Program-made: the position numbers and the translations under genes | The notes under the pieces: generated by a model | Databases searched by the model: none | What the model saw: the letters and a program-made list of their open reading frames with translations, nothing else | Told to the model about the DNA's origin: nothing | DNA from: Gnetum montanum | Taxonomy: Eukaryota; Streptophyta; Gnetopsida; Gnetales; Gnetaceae | Assembly (NCBI GenBank): GCA_015680685.1 | Contig: MNCI01021396.1 | Location: forward strand, 192,391-256,390 | Direction of reading: 5' to 3' | Length of the DNA: 64,000 nucleotides | Shown: piece by piece, positions 54,684 to 64,000 of the stretch | Layout of the letters: every line of letters starts with the position of its first letter | How positions within the stretch are numbered: the stretch's first letter is position 1

Positions 54684-57600
54684 TGTACTTTAAACTGTCC
54701 TATGCCTATGGTTATGAATAGAGGGGTTATAGTTACTTCACCATTTTGGGGATTAATCTTAATTTCACTATCATGAAATTTTAAGAGTTTTGACTTCTTC
54801 TCCGTTGGTTAGGGAGGAATCATCACTACATGGATGACTTTCTCATTAGTGAGGATGTTCTCACTAACAAGAATGCAAGTCAACATTTTGACTAACATCT
54901 CACAATGAATGGTGGAAGTCATGATCAAGTAATACAAGTTTAAAGTTATATTCTTTTGCTTGAGGGATTGCTTGAATTGGGGCATTTCACTAAGGAAGTT
55001 TCTATTGTTGGCCATGGGATTGTCACCCTAGTTGTGCTTTACTTCCTCTATGCATTCCGAAATGTGAACTTTAGCTTTAGGTTGTGGTGGTTGGGACTTT
55101 TATCATTGTTTTGGTTATGGGCTCTGGTATCCTTCTGTGGCTTGTTGTTTAGAGTGGGTTAGGCAAAGGAGTTCATGGATATAGACAAACTAGGAGTGTG
55201 CTTTGGTGGATCCACTTCCTTTTTTGCCTTTGTATACATATCACCCTTGTTGTTAGGCTTTTGCTTATGCTTCTTCTTTTGTTTGGTTGAACTTTTCTAG
55301 TTGTTAGATGTCAATTATGAGGAAGAGATAGTAGCATTGGTGACCATAGGTAGTCATTGCATAATTTTTTAGGCTACAGCTATTTTTGTTGTGTTAGGCT
55401 CGGGCACCTTGATGACAAAAGATTCCCTTGGAGGCACTCATGATGGTACTCTTATGATAAATGGGGATCTTGAGCTGTGGGAAGATGAAGAAGCCCTTTT
55501 GTCACAAAGGGGTACTTGAATCATGAATGGTTCTCTAGTAGGTCTCCAGTCATCATTAATGTTGAATGCTAAAATAACATAGGGGCTATCATCAGCATTT
55601 AATGGGTCTTTGTAGACCTATATCGAATAGTTTTGTGGTTAAACTAGATTAGAAGCAACTAAGATCAGCTCACTCCTATCTATCATCCACTGTAGGTCAT
55701 CCTTCAACATGAAGTAGAAGTCTATGTCATTACCTAGTAGTTATTGATAATGGCAAAAATGATCTAGTTTGAAGTACCTAGGCAATTGGGGATCATCCTT
55801 CATTTTCCAAGCAGAGTCTTTGGCTATTTCACATAACTACTCATGTTTCTTTCACGTGGCTTTAATTATTTTCTTATGTTGCATGCATCCACTCTTTAAT
55901 AGTTGGTCTAGTAACTCGAATGGTTTCATAGGTAAGGTAGTGTATTTGGTCCTATTCTTTCTTTCAAACTTAGATTTGGTTGCTATCAATGTAGTAGCCC
56001 CAAAGGTTGATGGTTGGTTATTACGATCATTATTGTGTGCCTTCGGTGGGTTGGTCGTTGGCCCCTAGCTTGTGATCTTTGTGTCTTTAGTCATAGTTTC
56101 TATGATTGTATTATTTTTTTTATTTTTCTTTTTTTCTTTCCATGTATGTTGATTTTTATATGCTATGTAGGCTGGATCATGACTAGCTTCCACAACATCC
56201 TCTATATTTTTAGTTTATGAGAAGGCTTGGCTAAGGAACTATGGATTAAGGTAATAGAGTTTTGACTTAATAAAGTCATTCATTAGCCCCTTGAATATGG
56301 GTAAAAGATTCCTTCATCTATGGGCTCTCATATTTCATTGAGTAGTTCATTCCATCACTAGATGAACTTCTATTTGGGTTCTAAGGATCCCTACTTAAGT
56401 TTTATGAGTTGGTTAAGCATTATGTTAGGCTTCAAGTTATATTTGAAGTAGTTGAAAAATTTGGTTACTAAGTCCTCTAAAAAGGATATGCATCCTTTGG
56501 GTAATGCATGGTACCAATCAAGTGCTTTCCCAGTCAAACACATAGGGAAAATGCTCATGATGGTATGAGGTCATGAATGCAAGAGTAAGCATTCAAATCT
56601 AAACATAATAAGGTGAGCATTGGGATCACCTTATCCATTTTATTTGCTAAATTACAGAATAGTGAGATCAAGAGTAAGTGTTAAAGATGAGACTATAGGA
56701 CTTATGGGATCATCTTGGTAGAAATCCATAATCTTGACAATTTGTAAAGTAGAGGCTTTAAGCCTTTTCAACTCCTCTATTAGGTATTGGATCATTTAGA
56801 AGGCTTGATCCAAGCCTTGTGATGGTCCTATTGGTTTTTTGTACATAGGGATATGGCATCTATTGTGAGGCTTGTGGCCTCACTATGGGTTGCAAGAAAA
56901 AAGGGAGAAGTTGTGTTATGGTTGTAGCTTATGGAAAAAACAAGGAAAAGGAAGTTTGTGCTAGTACTGAAGGAACAAATGGAATAAATGGGGTGTGTGA
57001 TCCATAAGTTGCTTAGTCCCATTATGGATCCCACATGAGTAGATAATGGATTTGTAGTGGTAAAAACCACTATTGATGATTGCATAGATTGAGGTTATGT
57101 GGCAAATGACATAGATGTATTATAGGTAGTTGGCTATTACATTGATTGACTTTGATGTGTGGCTATGACTGGTGTGGGACTAGCCATGGTAGGATAGGAG
57201 GGAGTGGGAGATGGTGGCATCATGCCCATGGAGAAAACAAAAGCATTAGAGGAAGGTGTTGCATCCTTGGGGGATATTTGTTGGAACAATCCTCCCAAGA
57301 TGTTTTTGTTCTCAAATTTTGCCTTAAAATCCTCCTCCTACTCTTGTTGTTCTTTTGAGCTATGCTTGTCACCTTCCTCTTCCATGACAATCAACTAAGC
57401 TAGGATGCTAGCATAGACATCAGTTAGAGTATTTCGTCATACGGGAAAGGGACATACTCTTTCCTATTCCTATGTACGAGCTCAAACTCCCTCTTTGCCT
57501 CTACTTCCACATGTGGAATCATGAGACTAGCCTGCATTTTCGTGCAAATGTAGTGATAATGATCTTCATTTATGAAGGTAAAGTTGGGAATTTCCCATAT

Positions 57601-57708
57601 AATCCTTAAAGATCACCTACATTTGATGATGGAAAAATCATTGGGGTCATAGACCCTCATGGCTTGTTAGAGGATGAGGGACAATTTGGAGGACTGTTTG
57701 AAAGACAT
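54684..57708 (-). pseudogene. gag of F2
   Basis: Starts 'MSFKQSS' at 57,708, with an N-terminal block including 'NRKEYVPFPYDEI' near 57,440. Capsid domain near 56,560-56,290: 'MCLTGKALDWYHALPKGCI', 'FLEDLVTKFFNYFKYNLKP', 'LNQLIKLK'. The better-preserved 'ALDWYHALPKG' confirms the F1 reading. The 56,270-54,700 part is a charged linker with multiple stops. Same role as the F1 gag. Confidence 0.8.
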
Positions 57709-58947
57709 GGCTATAGTATTGAGAATGGCTTAAAATAGGCTATAAATGATAAAATGGAAGTAAATTCTAGCAAATGGGATCCCAAGATTTTTAAAAGAAA
57801 TAAAAATGGCCAATATTGAAGTACTTACTATAATTATTAAGGAGGTTTACCCCTTTACCAAAAAATGAAAAACTGGAAATGTTGGTGTCAAGCCTCATCA
57901 AAGTTGGTCTCCCAACTACCTCTATTATGGATATGGTAGAGGGAAGAAAGAAGGTGTATGAGATGATGGGAATCTCACACCTTTTAATCCAATGTTGATG
58001 GAGAGAAGACTAAAAACCAAAGTGGAAAGTTGGGTTTTCCCACTGAAACTTAGTCTTGGCAAGCTGCAAATTTTCTCAACTTGAAAAAAATGGGGGGAAA
58101 GATAACTTCTAGGAGTTTGGTAGTTTTTGGAAGGGCTGAACTACCAACTTTAGAAGTTTAAATTGATAGAAAAAATGAAAAGGGAAGAGATCAACATTGG
58201 CTTTGGGTTGTAACATTCACAACAAGTGTTATGCAAACCTAATAGTCAACCACCTATAGCTTCCACGCTATAGTTTTGCTCACAAGGGGAAAGTGGCAAC
58301 ACTAATATTTTGGGAGTTTTGGGTAGAAAAAATTAGAAAATAGCTTTCAACTTGCAATGTTTGCAATGAAACAAAAGTAGATCTAGTCATTAAGTTGGTA
58401 ACAATCTGCACCCACATTGGCCTCCCAACTGCCTCTACACTAGGTATGACAAGGAGGGGGCGGTGGGGTTGTGGCAAGAAGAATGGGGTTTGAGATGATG
58501 GGAATCTTGCACCTCCTACCCCAATTTTAATGAGGGGAAAGGTTGAAAACTAAGGTAAAATGTTAATGTTTTTCCACTAAAATTGGTTTTACCCAGCTGC
58601 CAATTTTCCTAGCTTGAAAAAATGGGAAGGGGGGATGGGAGGGAACACCAACTTATAGAAGATTTGAACTATCCACTTTAGAAACTAGAGAATAGAATAA
58701 TGGTAGTAAAAAAGAAAAATAGGGAGGAAGAGATATGAATGCTAGCTTTGGGTTGTAAAATTCATAGCAAGTGCTGTGAAAAGCCAACAACCAACCACTT
58801 GCAACATCCATGCTGCAGTTTTGGTCATAGCAGGGTAAAGATTATCATTGATTCTTTAAAGGTTTTGGTTGCAAAAATGAAAATTTACTACTAAGAGACA
58901 ATGTTGGTAATTTGGCTAATAGATCTTGGCATAGAATTTGGGCGGGG
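57709..58947. other. Leader of F2
   Basis: No coding signal. Contains a diverged direct duplication of about 530 bases: 57,880-58,330 resembles 58,380-58,870 ('tgtcaagcctcat/caatctgcacccac', 'gggaatct(c/t)(a/g)cacct', 'ttcccactgaaact/tttccactaaaatt', 'gggttgtaa'). Gag would start just downstream. Confidence 0.55.
57880..58870. repeat. Direct duplication in the F2 leader
   Basis: Two units of about 480-530 bases. Shared markers in order: 'ggtctcccaactacctcta' with 'ggcctcccaactgcctcta', 'tgagatgatgggaatc', 'ctgcaaattttc' with 'ctgccaattttc', 'agcttgaaaaaatggg', 'tttgggttgtaa', 'ccatagcttccacgct' with 'tgcaacatccatgct'. Confidence 0.7.
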
Positions 58948-58965
58948 GCCCTACTTCTAACACCA
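58948..58965 (-). other. Primer-binding site of F2
   Basis: The minus strand reads TGGTGTTAGAAGTAGGGC, 8 bases from the LTR end. It matches the initiator tRNA-Met site TGGTATCAGAGC at 8 of 12 positions; the differences are mostly transitions. Confidence 0.6.
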
Positions 58966-58973
58966 AGAAAAAC

Positions 58974-60517
58974 TATTACAATTGGAAAAGTCAATCACTA
59001 GAATGAAGATTAATAGATATGGTGCATAGTAGTCCTCAACCTTGGATCCCTAGGACCTCTAGAAAATAATGGGATATAAGGAAACCTAGCTAATCTAGTA
59101 GATAAACTAGGACTTGGAGGCTTTGCTAAATAGTGTAATGAAGTGGATTGCAAAAATTAATAATAGATCTAAATAATGCATAGAAAATAAACAAATATAT
59201 TTTGCACACAAAACCCAAAACTTGAACACTTTATTAAGAAAGAATAAATAATAAGTTAGAGAAATGTGTACAAATGGTGCTTGAATGGATAGTAGGAGGT
59301 TGACTTAGATGGGAGTTCAAGGTTCATTGAATTTAATGTAGTCAACTTCATGATTCGGATGTCCTATCACTCTTGATGCTATCAAAACTTTGGTGCTGCA
59401 ATCTTGTATCTACAACGTTGGCTGTTACTAGGGGTGAGAAAAGTGGAAATTTTGGATGCCAGATTACTCCATGCTAGGGTTTGGAAATCCCAGAAGTGCA
59501 GTGTTAACATTAAAAAATCACAAATCTCAAGGTGATGGTGCTTCCAAATTGGGGTTCAAGAGAATGCAAACATGGGAGATTGCAAGAGCCCTTGAGTGCT
59601 TGAAAATGCTCTAAGTGTGGAATTATTTCTTGGAGAATGTATGTATGCTCAATGTGTTCAAGTTTCAAATGAATGAAACCCATCAATGATGTTTGAGGCT
59701 AGTTTTTATAGGTTTTTGACCATGAATGGGACTACAAAATGCCTATGATTTGGTTGTAATTTGGCTCCATAATGGCTACAAACTGGCTTTCAAATTGCTG
59801 CAACCTTTTACCTCATTTAGGTAAGATGGATGCCAAAATTTGGGGGGTTACTATATATGATAAGTGCTTTTTCCTTATGGCCATTTTGTTTACTATAAAT
59901 AGTAATGAGGGTACACCTTCCACATTGGAGATGAATATTTCATGTTGAGATTTCCACTATGTTTCCTAAAGTGGTTGGTCAATGTTGGAGTGCATGAAGT
60001 GGCTTCCATGTTGGCTATTGTTGCTTCCACACTAGGGGGATGCAATTTCTACACTAAGAGTGGAGCCTCCATTCTAGGAGGAAACTTCCACATTGAGGGG
60101 GAAGGTTTCCAAGTTGAACATGTAGTCTCCACACTAGGGGAAAAAGTTTCCAAGTTGAGGGGAAACACCCCACCTCTCCATACTAGGGGTAGGTGAGATT
60201 TACCCCTTGAACATGTTTTGAGCATAGAAAAATGTATACCCACCACAAACCCCATGAAATTACCTTTTTGGCATTCCAAAAGGCATTTTTAACCTCCCCC
60301 CAAGCCTAAATATAGATACTAGGTGACTTTTTTCACTTGGGGAATGAGGCTTTGACCACTTATGAGGAATTTTTCAGCCCCAAAAGTATAAATTATGTGA
60401 AATTGCCCATTTTGGATTACAATCTTTACATTTACAATGAATTTTTACCTTGGATTCATGTGGTGAAAGCTACATGATGAAAATTGGCTACAACATGCAA
60501 ATTTTTATGGTGTTTCA
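58974..60517 (-). repeat. 5' LTR of F2
   Basis: 1,544 bases; minus-strand start TGAAACACCAT, end GTAATA (normally CA). Aligns end to end with 39,357-40,941. It contains the GC-poor counterpart of the patch beside the N gap at 39,501. Confidence 0.9.
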
Positions 60518-62030
60518 TTAATAATTGATTGAACTTTCAAACTTTCTTAAGATGTGGCTTTCTCAAGATCAATTCTTATATTCTATTCTACATTTAGAAT
60601 AAATAGGAGCTCATTGACATCTTTTTCTAGTTTGTCCTTTACTTTTTTAAGATCTTCTATTTCTCTTGCAGCTTTGTTGAACTCCTTGGCAATCCTTGTT
60701 CTCCAAGCACATTACAAGTTTACATATACTTTCTTCTACTTCTTGTAAGAGTCATGAGTAGTATGAAAATACCATTTAGCTTGAATAATTGTAGTAGCTT
60801 TAGTATGCTATTTGAATATAAACTCTTTATGTGTAGCTAGTGCATAGAGGCTTGCCTAAACAACAATAGCTAAAAGATGAAGCTAGACATATGTTTTTCT
60901 TACTTTGTACTTGCAAGAATTATTCTTTATGCATGTTTTAGTTGCCTTCATTTTCATGTAATCACAAATATCTCCTACCAATTTGACTCTCTATAAAGTT
61001 TGGACATGGATTATAGCTTACTGTAAGATAATAAATTCTCTTTAAGAAAGATGAGTTCAGATATGTTGTTGGATCACTCTTACAACTTGCCCTAATACTT
61101 TAATTCTTTTGGCATCCAATACTCTTGGTGAGACTATCCTTGTAGGATTTGCAAAGTCTTCCCAATGTTGTAGTTGAGGATTTCCTTTAGAAAAAGGTTC
61201 TTCGAGATACTAGAAAAAGATTCCCCAAGATACCAAGAAAAAGGTTATGCCTTCCCAAGCATGGAAGGTAAAAAATGCTACTCTCCTAGAGTAAGAAACA
61301 AAAAATACTAATCCAAAAACTAGGAATGACCTATAAAACTACCAGCAGAGGTCCTAAACTCCAAAAAATGTTGTCAAAGCCATCTATTATACCCTAAGTA
61401 AAGCCTTGGTTTCCCCAATTTGATAATGCTTGAGACTATTCTTTTCACAAATTTTATCACAATCTACTTTTTCATCATAACCTTCAAGGAATTCTAGTGC
61501 AAGCATACCAAAATTATCTAGAATATCATCCAATATCTACTTAGTGGGATATCCTGCACAACTAATCCTAATTATCTCAAGAGTACCACCACAATGTAGT
61601 TGCTGCACTAAGTTGAAATTTTCAAAACTTCCTAGCTTAAGCACACCATTGGGCTTCACACATTTTATGTAATGAGGCTCCATGGATTTCAAAGTCTCCA
61701 TAAGAAATCTCGATTGTAGCTTAGAGCATGAGCCAAGAGAAGAAAACTTGGATGACTTTAACAAGTCATTAGGTAAAAATAAAATAAAATAATAAAGTAG
61801 GTGCAAATTAACATTGTGAAGCATTTAATAAGGCTTAATTCTTTAGAACAATAAAGTCCTTATTATTTTCAAGGAAAAGATCTACTTGCTATGTGACATC
61901 ACTAGCATAGTGATTAATGATAAACTTATTGTGAGATAGCTTTGGCTTTGAAAATTATTTGTGATTTTTATATATTTGATATATTTTCTAAGAAAATGTT
62001 TCATGAGTTAACTTTGGAAACATACCATAT
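60518..62030 (-). pseudogene. Class XI myosin pseudogene: end of motor, neck and coiled-coil start
   Basis: Plant myosin XI moves organelles along actin. Reading from 62,025: 'FPKLTHETFS', 'KPKLSHNKFIINHYASDVT', 'VDLFLENNKDFIVL', '[10 protein letters not shown]', '[20 protein letters not shown]', '[20 protein letters not shown]', 'FGMLALEFLEGYDEKVDCDK', 'YQIGETKALLR'. About 250 bases (61,380-61,125) then look intronic. The neck follows with worn IQ motifs: 'VLDAKRIKVLGQVVRVIQ', 'CAWRTRIAKEFNKAAREIED'. Then 'LKKVKDKLEKDVNELLFIL' begins the coiled coil. Stops ('LNVE*', 'ATS*ES') show that it is dead. F2 cuts it at 60,518. Earlier motor exons are not seen up to 64,000. Confidence 0.9.
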
Positions 62031-63608
62031 GTATCATGTAATTTGTTTTGAATAGTGGTGACGAACTTAAAATCATTAAACTATATCATGGTGGTTAAAC
62101 TTCTTAATGAATGGTACCATGCTAGCATGGAAATGTTGATAACAATAGCTATTTTATGGGCAACCAAAGAATATATAGAAGAATGTTGTTCTGGAGTAAT
62201 ATACAGAAGAATGTATCCAAATCTTGTTTGTGGATAAATAAATTGAAAATGAAGCTCAACCATATGTTGCATATCCTATGACATCTTACAACAACATAGA
62301 ATACCTTTGACATGCAGGATGATATAGGAAAGGTGAAGCAAAACTCTTCTCTTATAATATTCGTTGTGTTTTATATTTTTTTATTTCATCAATCTTTGCA
62401 GGTTATTTTTTGAAGTCAATCCAATCAAACATGTAATGTGGTGAATGAAGCAACACCGAAAATTGATATTAGAAATCTCTTCATGATGGCTAGAGTTTAG
62501 CCTTTTGATGTATTGTGTTATTTCTTTTTATAATTATGTAGTTCCTACCATGGTGCTGAAGTTGAGGAAGAGATGTTTTGTTATATCAAACTAAAATTTT
62601 CAGTTTTGTCTTCTGAAAAAATATCTTATGAGTGTCAATGTTCATTTAAACATGCACTATGTTGCTAGCACCCTAGATAGCATCCCCTTGACTATTGGCA
62701 TGGTAGCAATAAAATTTGGTTGCCAAGGTTTCCTACACCAATTGACATGATTGCAAATGTTCCTATTACCATTGATGTGATACTCCAGCATGCTAAAAGA
62801 GTGAATCATGAGATAGAGGTAGAGGATGTTGTTGAGGATTATAAGGCTATCATGAACAACATATAGAAGGGATGAAGCTAACTAGTGTTAGTATGTGATA
62901 ATTGTTAGTTGTTCTGGTAATGTTGTGGTATGTCCTTAAAGGATGGTTGCATATGTCATTAATTTTTCCCCTTGGGTAAGAAGATCATTTTTATGGCAAA
63001 CATAACTAGGAAAGTCCAAGTAGCCCATAGGTACATATGACATTACTCTGGTAGAATGGATCTTGAAAGTAGTTGTCTCACCTCTCCAATGTTACATTGT
63101 AACAATGGTAATGGTAGTATGGATATCCTAAAGTTATCCATAATGTAGATAATAAAGGTGACCATGTCCCTATCTGCTTGTAATTATATTAGTTTGTATT
63201 CAATTTTGTGATTGTCATGTTTGACAAGTAGGTTCCATGAATTTCTTGTTTAGTTGTATGTATAATTCATGAAATATTAATGATGTCCTGAGTTTAGAAT
63301 CTTCCATTATTTGTGATCCCAAACATAATGTTCTAGATCTCAAAATGTAAGGTTTGTATTCTTCAAATTCTGATATTTTTTGGAATGTTCCAGAGCTAAG
63401 AATATATGGATTAGAATGCAATTTCTCTATGTCTCAAAAGTACCACTAGATTTTGTAGGAATTATGTGGGAAACTATAGTAGAAGCCCATTCAAATTCAT
63501 GGATGCTACAAATGTGGTGGTTACATTCATGGTAGATGTTGTTGTAACTAGAATGTGGTCAAGGGTTATGCAGAAGATCATGGATGGTGATTTTTAGCAT
63601 GTTGTTAT
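62031..63608. other. Unassigned stretch beside the myosin pseudogene
   Basis: No clear gene on either strand. Minus-strand searches by eye for earlier myosin motor blocks (P-loop, switch I/II) found nothing. If it was a myosin intron it is long. A plus-strand 'CYKCGGYIHGRCCCN' trace near 63,507-63,555 looks like a zinc-binding motif and leads into the next entry. Confidence 0.35.
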
Positions 63609-63896
63609 ATGAGGTGTGATAGTTCTAGTCTATCTTATTGGTGCAAAACATTTACATTAATGTTCACATCTATTGTACATAGAAAAAATTTAATTAAAAT
63701 ATTGATTGTAAAAGATGGTCCTATTAGAGCATTTATAGCCATGGAGATAGATGAGAATTATCCTGTGAAGAATATCCTTGGTATTGACATGAATGTTGTA
63801 GTGGAAGAAAAAAATCTAATGCTTAATAGGCTACCTACATGCATGAAAAATGTAGTTCATGAGTCACCTTCCCAAAATGATTTTGATGAATCTTAG
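63507..63896 (+). pseudogene. Unrecognised frame with Cys-rich start
   Basis: Reading from 63,507 gives 'CYKCGGYIHGRCCCN', a stop, 'VVKGYAEDHGW', then from 63,609 an open 95-codon frame with 'YWCKTFTLMFTSIVHRKN', 'IKILIVKDGPIRAFIAMEID' and 'PTCMKNVVHESPSQNDFDES'. The spaced Cys and the 'FIAME' strand suggest a zinc-binding, beta-rich fold, but I cannot name a family. It ends at tandem stops. It may be a captured or broken host gene on the opposite strand to the myosin. Confidence 0.3.
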
Positions 63897-64000
63897 TAGG
63901 AGCTATTGTTTAAGGGGTATGCTGTAGAAGGAGTGGATGGTCCCATGATTATCTTAAAGATATAGGGGCATTCCTAGATGTGGTTGTTTATGTCAATTAT

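Larger units (their letters stand above)
39357..60517 (-). mobile_element. F2: 21.2-kb Ty3/gypsy element with antisense gene
   Basis: Minus-strand element with 5' LTR 60,517-58,974, primer-binding site, leader, gag, protease, an insert with antisense gene and repeat array, pre-RT, RT stub, RNase H, integrase, polypurine tract and 3' LTR 40,941-39,357. Flanks TTAAC (39,352-39,356) and TTAAT (60,518-60,522) are a once-mutated TSD. An uninterrupted paralog of the target lies at 32,265-32,400. Length 21,161 bases, which is very long for gypsy and typical only of the Ogre/Tat giants. The insert makes up almost half. RT has a large internal deletion and all frames are broken, so it is non-functional. 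Confidence 0.92.

Noticed and set aside
1-64000. CRISPR arrays, tRNA or rRNA genes, bacterial operons
   Set aside because: None seen. The direct repeats present are satellites or LTRs, and no tRNA cloverleaf was recognised apart from primer-site remnants.

Overview
The window is AT-rich nuclear plant DNA with no bacterial or organellar signature, no RNA gene and no intact host gene that I can recognise. It is a graveyard of LTR retrotransposons of several ages, inserted into each other and into a broken myosin XI gene. The long, degraded, nested elements and long intergenic repeats suggest a very large genome such as a gymnosperm's. That is an inference; nothing in the sequence fixes the species.

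Layout. (1) 1-310 is an LTR fragment of family E. (2) 337-13,716 is a minus-strand giant Ty3/gypsy element, here called F1. It keeps its 5' LTR (with a nested 906-bp solo LTR of family E), primer-binding site, gag, protease and RT, but has lost RNase H and integrase. (3) 14,950-16,470 is a plus-strand LTR of the same family. (4) 17,603-21,002 is element C, a 3.4-kb gag-only gypsy element with near-matching target-site duplications (TSDs). (5) 21,969-28,643 is element D, 6.7 kb with a perfect 5-bp TSD and no recognisable pol. (6) 30,070-39,356 holds two diverged copies of an LTR-like block, an integrase fragment, a plus-strand gag/protease/RNase H relic, several minisatellites and myosin XI coiled-coil fragments. 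(7) 39,357-60,517 is F2, a 21.2-kb member of the same family as F1 with both LTRs and near-matching TSDs (TTAAC/TTAAT). (8) 60,518-62,030 is the rest of the myosin XI pseudogene that F2 interrupts. (9) 62,030-64,000 has no gene I can name.

The most interesting object is what F1 and F2 carry. Both have a 6-10 kb insert between protease and reverse transcriptase. It holds a decayed array of roughly 190-bp repeats and a multi-exon gene on the OPPOSITE strand to gag-pol. The gene's exons, its encoded protein and at least one intron position are shared by the two copies. In Ogre/Tat-type gypsy elements this same protease-RT junction is known to carry an intron, so the arrangement looks like a gene nested antisense in the retroelement's intron. 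I do not recognise the encoded protein. All coding regions here contain stops or frameshifts and are annotated as pseudogenes.
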